Shown one piece after another: positions 54,799 to 63,453 of a stretch of DNA of 64,000 nucleotides (position 1 is its first letter; each line of letters opens with the position of its first letter). A model generated the notes under the pieces. That model did no database searches, had not been told where the DNA came from, and worked only from the letters and a program-made list of their open reading frames with translations. This DNA is from an uncultured Bacilli bacterium (GTDB lineage: Bacteria; Bacillota_I; Bacilli_A; RF39; UBA660). The stretch spans positions 310,001-374,000 of the forward strand of contig CAKPLN010000001.1 of assembly GCA_934167665.1 (NCBI GenBank), read 5' to 3'. Made by a program: the position numbers and the translations under genes.

Positions 54799-55380
54799 CT
54801 ATTTACCACTATTTTTTAAATTTTCTCGCATTAATTTTTCAACTTCTGCTTCTAACTTTTTATTAGCCTTTTCTAAATCATCATCAGCTTTAAATGGTTT
54901 CCCAAATCTAATCATTAAATTTTTACTTCGAAATTTATAATCACCAGTAATACCAAAAGGAACTAAATAAGAATCTGTCTTATTAGCCATAGAAACTGCT
55001 CCGTACTTAAATGGTAGTAAAAACTGTTCTGTTTTATTACGAGTTCCCTCTGGGAAAAGCCCCAATGCATAACCATTATTTAATACTTCTAAAGCCTTCT
55101 TTTTAGCATTCTCATCTTTCCTACTACGATCAACAGGAATACATCCTACCATCTTAAAAAACCAAGCAAACTTGCCTTCGAAATATTCTTTCTTTGCCAT
55201 ATAATGAATAGGTCTCTTAGTCGCTATAATAGCTAAACATTGATCAAATAAATGTTTATGATTACCAACAATAAGAATTGAACCCTCTTTAAGAATATTC
55301 TCTTTACCAATGATTGTTGGATTATAATATAGTTTAAAAATTAATCCTAATACAGGTTTAAGAAATCTATACATATACAT
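54799..55380 (-). CDS. 1-acyl-sn-glycerol-3-phosphate acyltransferase (PlsC family)
   Basis: The 193-residue enzyme has the acyltransferase motifs: GNHKHLFDQ (HxxxxD form), GCIPVDRS, and GLFPEGTRN (EGT), with a membrane-associated N-terminus. It would acylate lysophosphatidic acid or a related acceptor. Several in-frame starts are possible (55440 TTG, 55395, 55380). I chose 55380, 1 bp after the acyl-ligase stop, for its GAAGAAAG site. It belongs to a three-gene lipid operon with another PlsC. Confidence 0.85.
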   Translation of the reverse strand: MYMYRFLKPVLGLIFKLYYNPTIIGKENILKEGSILIVGNHKHLFDQCLAIIATKRPIHYMAKKEYFEGKFAWFFKMVGCIPVDRSRKDENAKKKALEVLNNGYALGLFPEGTRNKTEQFLLPFKYGAVSMANKTDSYLVPFGITGDYKFRSKNLMIRFGKPFKADDDLEKANKKLEAEVEKLMRENLKNSGK

Positions 55381-55381
55381 C

Positions 55382-57118
55382 TTATCTTTCTTCATTTTCA
55401 CTATTTTTCTCACTTTCTTCTCGCAACTTTTTAAAATCAATTTTTCCTATAAGCGTTTTAGGTAAAGACTTTCTATATTCAAATTCATATGGTACCGAAT
55501 AAGCTGCTAAATTCTTTTTACAATGTTCTTTAATACTATATTTAACAGTTAATGGATTATAGCCATTTTTAAGAACAATAAATGCCTTAGGTACTTCTAC
55601 TTTATATGGATGTGGAATACCAACAACACTGCATTTTAAAACAGCTGGATGTTCTTCTATAACACTCTCAACATGATTAGGATATATATTATAACCACTA
55701 CTAATTATCATTCTCTTAATTCTTTGACGATAATAAATTATTCCCTCAGATGTCATCATTCCCATATCACCAGTATGAAGCCACAACGCTCCATCTTTAT
55801 GTATTTGTAACATCTCATTAGTTTCTTTTTCATTATCCAAATATCCAAGCATAACAGTTGGACCACTAATACAAATTTCTCCGTCTGTTCCGTAAGGGAC
55901 TTCATCTTGTGTACCAGGAGTAACTATTTTCATATAATTACCAGGAAAAGGAATACCAATACTTCCCTCACGATAAGCATCACCAAAAGATAAACAAACT
56001 GCTGCTAATGACTCTGTCATACCAAAACCTTGACTAATTTTAACCTTAGATCCATGATTACTTAGATACAAATTAACTTTTCTAATCAAACTATTAGATA
56101 ATGAATCACCACCACTAATAACATATTTTAAATCACTAAGATCTAGACGATTATTATCAATATTAGTTAAAGCTTCAAATAAAGTAGGTACTCCGAAAAT
56201 AACATTAGGTCGATATTTTTCAATCAATTTATCAAACTTTCTTGAATTAAACTGTGGAATCATAATAACTTCACACCCTAAAACAAAAGGTGTATTAATA
56301 GAAACGCCTAAACCAAATCCATGAAACATTGGCATTATTCCCAAAACTCTGTCTCCAACATCAACATTCTTAAAAACAATTTTAGACTGCTCATTTAAAG
56401 CATTAAAAGCTCCATTAGATAACACAATTCCCTTAGGATTACCCGTAGTTCCACCACTATGCAATATTACTGCTACATCATCTCTACCAGTATCAACCTT
56501 ATAGTCACTCAAATATGATGTTGACTTTCTCAAAAAATCTTTCCAATAAATATACTCTTCACTCTTCTTAGGCTTTTTAATCTTATACCCTTGAGTAAAT
56601 TGATACCCTAGTCCTAAAAGAGATGGCATAGAATCTCTAGCAGAAACAACAATCGTCTTATAAACATCGGTTTCTCTAATTACATTTTTTACCTTTTCAT
56701 AGCAAACATCTATCATAACCAACATAACACTATGTGTAGAAACTAAATAATTCTTAATCTCTACTTCACTAGATAAAGGATGTATCATATTAGCAATAGC
56801 CCCTATTTTATTAATCGCATAAAAACTAATAATCCCCTCTGGGGTATTAGGCATACAAATAGTTACAACGTCACCTTTTCTAATTCCAAAACTTCTAAAA
56901 GAACTTGCCGCTTTATCAATTTTACTTAAAAATTCCCTATAAGTAATATGTCTTCCAAAATAATTAATAGCGACATTCTCTCCGTTAGCAACAGCACTTC
57001 TTCTTACCATCTCATAAATAGAAACATCTTCTACTTTTATTTTCATTTCATTTTTTTTATAAAACTTTTTCCATGGTGTCTTTATCATCTTTTGTTTCAA
57101 TATATCTAATACGTTCAT
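55382..57118 (-). CDS. AMP-forming acyl-CoA/ACP ligase
   Basis: This 578-residue ANL-superfamily enzyme activates fatty acids as acyl adenylates. It has the P-loop HSGGTTGNPKGIVLS, the QGFGMTESLA adenylation motif, LHTGDMGM and the hinge RMIISSGYNIYP, ending in the catalytic-Lys segment SLPKTLIGKIDFKKL. It lies between two PlsC genes, so it probably supplies acyl groups for phospholipid synthesis or repair. Its ATG has a strong GGAGG site and overlaps the upstream plsC gene by 62 bp. Confidence 0.92.
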   Translation of the reverse strand: MNVLDILKQKMIKTPWKKFYKKNEMKIKVEDVSIYEMVRRSAVANGENVAINYFGRHITYREFLSKIDKAASSFRSFGIRKGDVVTICMPNTPEGIISFYAINKIGAIANMIHPLSSEVEIKNYLVSTHSVMLVMIDVCYEKVKNVIRETDVYKTIVVSARDSMPSLLGLGYQFTQGYKIKKPKKSEEYIYWKDFLRKSTSYLSDYKVDTGRDDVAVILHSGGTTGNPKGIVLSNGAFNALNEQSKIVFKNVDVGDRVLGIMPMFHGFGLGVSINTPFVLGCEVIMIPQFNSRKFDKLIEKYRPNVIFGVPTLFEALTNIDNNRLDLSDLKYVISGGDSLSNSLIRKVNLYLSNHGSKVKISQGFGMTESLAAVCLSFGDAYREGSIGIPFPGNYMKIVTPGTQDEVPYGTDGEICISGPTVMLGYLDNEKETNEMLQIHKDGALWLHTGDMGMMTSEGIIYYRQRIKRMIISSGYNIYPNHVESVIEEHPAVLKCSVVGIPHPYKVEVPKAFIVLKNGYNPLTVKYSIKEHCKKNLAAYSVPYEFEYRKSLPKTLIGKIDFKKLREESEKNSENEER

Positions 57119-57692
57119 TATATTCCTCCAATTTACTAGCTACAGACTTCATCAATTTTTTATTTTCACTATCTAAATCACTAGAAACTTTCATACCATT
57201 TAAAAACTCTATCTGAATGCGCCTTTTTCTAAAGCCAGCGTTGTACTTAGAAGTAATTACAAATGGCACTATAACACTTTTTGTCTCTTCAGCCATTTTA
57301 ACAGCTCCTATTTTAAAAGGCATAACAATATCTTTTGTTCTATTAATAGTACCTTCCGGAAATATTCCAATAACCTCACCCTTATTTAAAACTTCTACAG
57401 CACTAGTTAAAGCATTTTTATCATGAATTTTCCTATCTACTGGAATACACCCCATAAGTTTTACTACAGCACCAATTAAGCCCTTAAATAATTCAATTTT
57501 AGCTAAAAAATGAATAGGTCTATTAACTAATGATATAAGTAATAAAGGATCTTTCCAATTAGTATGGTTTCCTGCTAAAACAACAGAACCATCCTTAGGA
57601 ATATTTTCCCTTCCAATAATAATAGGACGATATACAAGAAAAAAAATAGGCTTTAAAATAGTTTTACTAACTATATAAAATATATTCTTCAT
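57057..57692 (-). CDS. plsC: 1-acyl-sn-glycerol-3-phosphate acyltransferase (PlsC family)
   Basis: The 211-residue product has GNHTNWKDPLLL (HxxxxD), GCIPVDRK and GIFPEGTIN, with a hydrophobic N-terminus, as in the downstream paralogue. It opens the lipid operon and has a TAGGAG site. The last 20 codons overlap the ligase gene in another frame, an unusually long overlap. The two PlsC copies may differ in acyl or acceptor preference. Confidence 0.9.
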   Translation of the reverse strand: MKNIFYIVSKTILKPIFFLVYRPIIIGRENIPKDGSVVLAGNHTNWKDPLLLISLVNRPIHFLAKIELFKGLIGAVVKLMGCIPVDRKIHDKNALTSAVEVLNKGEVIGIFPEGTINRTKDIVMPFKIGAVKMAEETKSVIVPFVITSKYNAGFRKRRIQIEFLNGMKVSSDLDSENKKLMKSVASKLEEYNERIRYIETKDDKDTMEKVL

Positions 57693-57759
57693 ATCAATCT
57701 CCTATACTATTAATTTTACTACAAACAAAAAAAATAGCAAATCTTTTGTTTTGCTATAA

Positions 57760-58488
57760 TTATATTTCTTCATAAGTTGTATTATCTAACGAGTTATAAA
57801 TAACTACTTTTCCAATACTATTACTATGAGACAGTAAATTATGTAATTCCATTTGTCTTTTTACTTCTCTTGCTACACCATTAGCTCCATCAATTAAAGT
57901 AACATTCGGCATTTCTTCTAGTATCTCTTTCTTTATAAATGGATAATGTGTACAACCAAGTACTATTGAATCAATATCTTTATTTTTATAGTCTTTAAAA
58001 ACTTCTTCTAAAATACGTTTGATTTCCCTTTTATCCTCTATTTCAATAGCATGAGCTAATCCATAACAACTAACTAAATAAATATTTTGGTAAGTTCTTT
58101 TATTATCTCTAACTAGTTCATTTATACGTTCAGACTCTATAGTTGCTGGAGTAGCCATCACAACTGTATTTTTAAAATCATGATCACACGCTACTTTAAT
58201 AGCTGGAACAGTACCAATAAATATAGTATCGGGATACTCTTCACGAAGATACTTAATACATCTAGTAGTAGCAGTGTTACATGCAATTACTATAACACTA
58301 CACCCTTCTTTTTTTAATCTCTCTACAATAGAAGAAGTAATTTTAAATAGTTCTTGATCACTTTTTTCACCATAGGGATTATTTAAACTATCACCATAAT
58401 AAAAGATATCCTCATTAGGTAAAACTACTCTAATTTCCTGTAGAACACTTAAGCCACCCTTACCAGAATCAAAAACTCCAATTTTCAT
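57760..58488 (-). CDS. murI: Glutamate racemase
   Basis: MurI makes D-glutamate for peptidoglycan. The 242-residue product has GVFDSGKGGLSVLQEI with the catalytic-site Asp-Ser, VIACNTATT with the first Cys, and VLGCTHYPFIK with the second Cys and His. The ATG at 58488 follows GGGTG. It is single, 34 bp from the CinA-like gene on the same strand. Confidence 0.95.
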   Translation of the reverse strand: MKIGVFDSGKGGLSVLQEIRVVLPNEDIFYYGDSLNNPYGEKSDQELFKITSSIVERLKKEGCSVIVIACNTATTRCIKYLREEYPDTIFIGTVPAIKVACDHDFKNTVVMATPATIESERINELVRDNKRTYQNIYLVSCYGLAHAIEIEDKREIKRILEEVFKDYKNKDIDSIVLGCTHYPFIKKEILEEMPNVTLIDGANGVAREVKRQMELHNLLSHSNSIGKVVIYNSLDNTTYEEI

Positions 58489-58531
58489 TATAAACACCCA
58501 CTCTAAAATAAATTATTACAAATATAAAACG

Positions 58532-58999
58532 CTAAGAAATTATCATCATTATCATTTCTTCTACCTTATCAATAATCATTCTTTTATTTTCTTCTCTACT
58601 CTCTCTATCAACTATCACAGTAGCATTATAATACTTATTAACGTTTTTATCATAAACACTAATATAAACAGTATTATCATTACCAATAAGGTTATTTTTA
58701 TCAACTCGTCCTAATTTACCTGTAACACCAACTCCAAAATCACTATCAGCAAATAAACTAATATTACGACTCATCTCACAAGCTGTTTCCATACTATAAA
58801 CACTATATTTATCTATAATATCTTTAGATACTCCCATCTTAATTTTATATTCATTAGCATAAGTAACTGCACTATATTTTAAAACATCACTAGCTCCCTC
58901 AATATTTGTAATAGCATTAACAATACCACCGCCAGTACAAGACTCCATTGTTGCGATAGTCTTCTTTAATTCACTTAACTTAGACACTAAATCTTTCAT
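58532..58999 (-). CDS. CinA C-terminal domain protein, nicotinamide-nucleotide amidase (PncC-like)
   Basis: This 155-residue protein is the stand-alone CinA C-terminal domain: ATMESCTGGGIVNAITN with the catalytic Ser, GASDVLKYSAVTYANEYKIK, and GVGVTGKLG. It deamidates nicotinamide mononucleotide in the NAD pyridine-nucleotide cycle. The N-terminal CinA pyrophosphatase domain is absent, as in PncC-type proteins. AAGGAGAA precedes the ATG. Confidence 0.88.
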   Translation of the reverse strand: MKDLVSKLSELKKTIATMESCTGGGIVNAITNIEGASDVLKYSAVTYANEYKIKMGVSKDIIDKYSVYSMETACEMSRNISLFADSDFGVGVTGKLGRVDKNNLIGNDNTVYISVYDKNVNKYYNATVIVDRESREENKRMIIDKVEEMIMMIIS

Positions 59000-59150
59000 A
59001 AAACATTCTCCTTAATTATTATGCTAATATAACACAATATATCCAAAGTTTAATATAAGTTTATTATATCACTCATAGTAATTTTAACAAAGCAAATAAA
59101 AAAAGAAATACTATTACTAATATTTCTCATAACTCTTATAAAGATTTAAA

Positions 59151-59630
59151 TTATTTTGTAGTAATAGTTGAATCTTTTTTAACGTAAGCAACTCCACTAT
59201 CTTTATTATTACTGTTAGTCAATTGCTCTACTGTTTGTGAAACAATATCTTCAATAGTAAAAGGAATACTTGGTTCAGGATTATTATAAGTACCAACAAC
59301 TTCTGTTAAGAAAGGCTTTTCAAGTTCGCCTACTATCTTTTTATAACTAGGAAGTTTTATTAAATCCCTTACAGTGCCTAAATATTCACCTACTTTACCA
59401 ATTCTCATGGCTCCAATTAAATATTGACTAGATTTTCCATCAATGAATGAACATAAAGCAACATCCATCATAAAACGACTATCTTTTTTAACCAAATCAT
59501 AAAATTGCATACATTCATCAAAATTAACTATTACTTTTCCATAGTAATACCACCAATGCATCAATAAAGTTGCTCTTTCCTCATCACTATATGAGTCAAA
59601 TGTTTTAATATCCAATGTTTTAATATCCAT
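59151..59630 (-). CDS. Hypothetical protein (159 aa)
   Basis: This soluble, helical protein has a Trp/Tyr-rich patch (LMHWWYYYGKVIVNF) and a disordered, Lys/Asp-rich tail. No family is recognised. A GAGGGGAG site precedes the ATG. A repeated DIKTLDIKTF at the start may reflect slippage. It lies downstream of the broken gene at 59727-60620 on the same strand. Confidence 0.6.
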   Translation of the reverse strand: MDIKTLDIKTFDSYSDEERATLLMHWWYYYGKVIVNFDECMQFYDLVKKDSRFMMDVALCSFIDGKSSQYLIGAMRIGKVGEYLGTVRDLIKLPSYKKIVGELEKPFLTEVVGTYNNPEPSIPFTIEDIVSQTVEQLTNSNNKDSGVAYVKKDSTITTK

Positions 59631-59726
59631 AATAATCTCCCCTCAGCGGAAGATATTATAGCACACATCACCAATAAAAACAATACTATGTTATTTAAGG
59701 CCATCACGTTTACTTAATTTTCTGCT

Positions 59727-60620
59727 TTATTTTTTAATATAGCTGATACCAGCAACACTATCTTGCCCCTGTTTAGATACAGCCTCTATTTCATCGATTA
59801 CTGTTTTTATTTTATTATCTAATATTGCTGATTGTCTATTTAACTCTAAAAGTTGTGCTTGAAGACTATCTATATGAGATACAGCATTTTCATCATCATT
59901 AACTTTTCTATCATAATAATCAGCAACAATAAGTAATTTGTCAATACATAATCTCTTAAAAAAATCACTAACACCGTTCATTGGAAAGCTCCAAACTTGT
60001 TTATCAAAAGGTAACTTTGCTTGTTCAATTAGCTCTCCTATCGTTACACTTCCATAAAGTAGTGCTTGTCTAGCAACAAGCCTAATTTACCAGTAATATA
60101 TTCAACAGAAGAATTATTAAAATCAATTTTTGGATCTCTTCTTTTAAACTTACAACTTAAAACATTAACAAGACCACTAATTTCTAAACGCCTAGATTCA
60201 CTAAATAAAATATCAAAATCACGGTTTTCATAAGAAACAAATAATTGCTCTAAAGTAGTTATTCCTCTCTTTTCCAATAATTTTAATGTAGAATTAGGAA
60301 CTAAATCAGCCAAATCAGATAATAAAATATCACTAAAAGTAGAGTTATCATCATCTATATCACTAATTGATATATCTTCTTCATCAATAACGCAATCTTT
60401 ATGACAACCCCTACCATTTGCCTTCAAACATTCCTTAACATAAGTAAGAAACTTATCATCAATAAAAAGTACTAGTTGCTAAAGCCGAAGATCTATCTCT
60501 TATATAAAAACCCGTCTTATAAATCATCCCTGTTTTTCTATCCAAAATTTCAAAAACGGTACCATCTCTAAAATCAGCATCATTATAAGGTCATTCCAGC
60601 CAACTATATCTATTACTCAA
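59727..60620 (-). pseudogene. Broken gene with an alpha-CTD-like helix-hairpin-helix
   Basis: A TTG start with an AGGAG site gives ELSNRYSWLE, then TGA, YNDADFRDGTVFEILDRKTG and YIRDRSSALA. A frameshift near 60475 leads into LVLFIDDKFLTYVKECLKAN and the 127-codon frame with LVPNSTLKLLEKRGITTLEQ, which looks like the RNA polymerase alpha-CTD type HhH. A second frameshift near 60085 restores ARQALLYGSVTIGELIEQAK and the coiled-coil tail SLQAQLLELNRQSAILDNKI. The intact protein would have about 295 residues. The function is unknown. Confidence 0.7.
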
Positions 60621-60721
60621 TTCAAATTTCTCCTATCAACTTGACTTATTATAATAAACTGCAAACAAATATTCATCAATAGTGATACTACTATTTAAAA
60701 AGAAAAATCATTATAAAAAAA

Positions 60722-60742
60722 GAATCTCTATTTATGAGATTC
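60722..60742 (-). terminator. Terminator of the two-component operon
   Basis: GAATCTC/GAGATTC stem with a T7 tract on the minus strand; it overlaps the last codons of the kinase gene. Confidence 0.75.
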
Positions 60743-62008
60743 CTTTGTAATTATAAATGATACGCCTTTCTTTTCATTGCTAATCATAATATCATAATTC
60801 ATTAAATTAAGTGTTTTTTTAACAATAGACAAGCCTAATCCAAACTCTCCTTTGATTCCCTTACGGAACGGAGTAAAAATTCCATCAAGAAAATCTTTAT
60901 CTATATTTTCACCGTCATTGTATAAAATAAGTTTGTTTTGCTTGGCTATTATTTTTATAGTTGTAGCAGTATATCGCATAAAATTACTAAGTAAATTATC
61001 TAAAATTGTTTCCCAGTTTTCTTCAGTTCCAACATAATGAGATTTTTTATCAATCTCAACAATGAAGTTAATATCTTTTCTATGAAATTTGAACTTTTCA
61101 ACTTCAAGATTAATAATTTTCTCCATATCAACTGGTACAATTTTTATATTCTTAGTACTTTTAAGATAATCGAGTTTATTTAAATAAAGAAGTGAGTGTA
61201 CTTTTTGTTCTAATTTTGAAGTCTGTTCTTTAATAACAGTTAAGGCTGTCTTTTCATCCTCAACCTCATCTTCAACAGCTTCTATATATGATTTTATTAC
61301 AGTGAGAGGTGTTTTAAAATCATGTGAAATATTTTGATACATTTGATTACGATATTCTTCCTGATTAATCAAAGAAAGGCGCATATCTTCTATTGCTAAA
61401 GCTAAAGATCTAATTTCATCATCAGTTTCAAAATCAACCATATGATTATAATCAGGATTATCAATATTATCAATCTTATTCTTTAGCTTTTCTATCTTTC
61501 TAACTATAAAAGAAGACCAAGTTGTAAGAATTACACCAATTAATAAGCAAGTAAATAAAACTATTGGAAATATTGCTCCAAGTAAAGCACTTTTAGTTTT
61601 ATTAATATAACTATCATCAGATAAAGCGATCTTAACTACTCGCTCACTTTTAATAGTATAGTAGTAATAGTTTTTATGATTATAAGTAAATTTTCCATAA
61701 CTATCTGTCATTTTATCAAGTAAGATCCCTAAATTATCAACCTTAATAATGTCTCTTAGATTACTAGTTGAAGCAACATTATTACCAACAACATAAATAT
61801 AAGCAATTTCTGTATCCAACAACTTAGAATCAAAGTTATCATTATTAACAAGTTTTAAAGGTTCACTTAAATAACTATATACATTGTTTTCAGCAACCGG
61901 TAATATAAGTTTAGGTAACACAATTCCAAGTAAAATAAACAATACAACAAATGTTAATCCAACAAGCCAAATTAGCTGTCTACTAAGTTTATTTTTAACT
62001 TTTTTCAT
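60728..62008 (-). CDS. Sensor histidine kinase
   Basis: The 426-residue kinase has two membrane helices (about residues 12-34 and 140-162) around a short extracytoplasmic sensor domain, a HAMP-like linker, an H-box with NISHDFKTPLTVIKSYIEAV (phosphorylated His), an N-box-like LDNLLSNFMRYT, the G1 motif YNDGENID and G2 FGLGLSIVK. It autophosphorylates and passes phosphate to the regulator encoded just upstream (ATGA overlap). The signal is unknown. Confidence 0.93.
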   Translation of the reverse strand: MKKVKNKLSRQLIWLVGLTFVVLFILLGIVLPKLILPVAENNVYSYLSEPLKLVNNDNFDSKLLDTEIAYIYVVGNNVASTSNLRDIIKVDNLGILLDKMTDSYGKFTYNHKNYYYYTIKSERVVKIALSDDSYINKTKSALLGAIFPIVLFTCLLIGVILTTWSSFIVRKIEKLKNKIDNIDNPDYNHMVDFETDDEIRSLALAIEDMRLSLINQEEYRNQMYQNISHDFKTPLTVIKSYIEAVEDEVEDEKTALTVIKEQTSKLEQKVHSLLYLNKLDYLKSTKNIKIVPVDMEKIINLEVEKFKFHRKDINFIVEIDKKSHYVGTEENWETILDNLLSNFMRYTATTIKIIAKQNKLILYNDGENIDKDFLDGIFTPFRKGIKGEFGLGLSIVKKTLNLMNYDIMISNEKKGVSFIITKESHK

Positions 62009-62664
62009 GATAATCTATACCCATATCCATAAATAGCATTAAGATTAAGTTTAGGCATTTTTTTTCTAAGCCTTCTAACTAAATCATCCACAACCCTATC
62101 TGATCCAAAATAGTCCATTCCCCATACTTCATTCAAGATTTCTTCTCTTGAAAAGCCCTTATCTAAGTGTTTTAAAAACATGACTAATAAATCAAATTCT
62201 AGTGTCGTAAGTTTAATTTCTTTGCCATTTAAAGTTACTAATCTCTTTACAGTATCAATAGAATAATCACCATAAGTAATAATATCCGAATTAATATCTT
62301 TATAAACCCTCTTGATAATTCTATTAACTCTCAAAACTAATTCCTTAGTTGAATAAGGCTTAGTAATATAATCATCACTTCCAAGTTCTAGTCCAAGTAT
62401 CTTATCAAGATCCTGATCTCTCGCTGATGTAAATATAACAGGAACATTAACATCCTTTTCACGAATAGCCTTAATTATATCATAGCCATTAACATCATCA
62501 CCAAGCATAATATCAAGTATCCATAAATGAGGACTATTATCAATATAGTCTATAGCATCCTTACCTTTAGTAAAGCAAACTACATTGTATCCAGCCTTCT
62601 CCAAATAAGCTTTAATAAGTGTTGAAAGATCAGCTTCATCTTCTACTAAACAGATAGTATACAT
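62005..62664 (-). CDS. OmpR-type response regulator
   Basis: The 219-residue regulator has a receiver domain with acidic pair VEDEADL, phosphoacceptor Asp in LWILDIMLGDD, Thr/Ser in IFTSARDQ and Lys in DYITKPYS. A winged-helix DNA-binding domain follows (LTTLEFDLLVMFLKHLDKGF, DRVVDDLVRRLRKKM). It is co-transcribed with the kinase. TTGGTGGTGA precedes the ATG. Confidence 0.95.
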   Translation of the reverse strand: MYTICLVEDEADLSTLIKAYLEKAGYNVVCFTKGKDAIDYIDNSPHLWILDIMLGDDVNGYDIIKAIREKDVNVPVIFTSARDQDLDKILGLELGSDDYITKPYSTKELVLRVNRIIKRVYKDINSDIITYGDYSIDTVKRLVTLNGKEIKLTTLEFDLLVMFLKHLDKGFSREEILNEVWGMDYFGSDRVVDDLVRRLRKKMPKLNLNAIYGYGYRLS

Positions 62665-62897
62665 TTATAATCACCACCAATAGTATACCATTAAATACTA
62701 ATATTTTCTATTATCTATTTATCTCCTCCTTTATATATATAAAGTAAAATATAAATCAGTCTAATTTAAATAATTTTTATTCTTTCCTTATAATACATTA
62801 CCTCCTTTACACCCTAATCATACCTCTTAAATACAGTCGAAATATCGCACATTTATGGGAAATTATGGGATTTTTTTATTAACGAGCAAATAAAAAA

Positions 62898-62917
62898 ACT
62901 ACTACCCAAGTAATAGT
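62898..62917 (-). terminator. Terminator of the nucleotidase gene
   Basis: ACTACTAC/GTAATAGT stem with one mismatch and a T7 tract on the minus strand; it overlaps the stop codon. Confidence 0.5.
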
Positions 62918-63441
62918 TCTTCAATAGCCTTCCAAGAAGTTACTCTATTTTTAACCTCTGGATACATATTTTTATCATCAAATAGAAAAACATTAATTCC
63001 CTTTTCTACTAAAGCCTCATAATTAGCAATGTCATCATCTATCATAATATCAATTTTATTTTCTTCACATATCATAGCTTTTTCTTCTTTATATACATGA
63101 CTATAATACTTTTTATATAAAATATCATTATCAGCTAACCACTCCAAAGTAATATAATCAACCTTTTTACCGTCTGGCATATATACATCACTTCTAGCCG
63201 TTATAATATAAATATCATTATCTAAAGAAAGTTTAGTAAATACCTCTTTAAAATCATTCTTAAGTTCAGCTTCTTTTATTATATCGATAAAATGTTCCTT
63301 TAAAAATCTTTTTCTAAGTGAAAAGTCCATAAAAATATCAGCAACTTCCATTTTTTTAATAGCAGCATACTTCTTAGCCCATTTATTTAAACTTTCCGAT
63401 GTTTTACACACCGTATCATCCAAATCAAGTCCTATCTTCAA
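62902..63441 (-). CDS. HAD-family 5'(3')-deoxyribonucleotidase-like protein (NT5C type)
   Basis: The 179-residue protein has LKIGLDLDDTVCKTSESL (nucleophile Asp at about residue 6), YIITARSD (motif II Thr), a Lys region KEEKAMICEENKIDIM and motif III MIDDDIANYEAL. This fits the cytosolic type C nucleotidases that dephosphorylate pyrimidine nucleotides. TTG at 63441 follows AGGAGGTGA with good spacing; the GTG at 63450 lies inside that site. It is 13 bp from the end of the PDZ-Lon protease gene and co-transcribed. Confidence 0.8.
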   Translation of the reverse strand: MKIGLDLDDTVCKTSESLNKWAKKYAAIKKMEVADIFMDFSLRKRFLKEHFIDIIKEAELKNDFKEVFTKLSLDNDIYIITARSDVYMPDGKKVDYITLEWLADNDILYKKYYSHVYKEEKAMICEENKIDIMIDDDIANYEALVEKGINVFLFDDKNMYPEVKNRVTSWKAIEELLLG

Positions 63442-63453
63442 CCAAATCACCTC

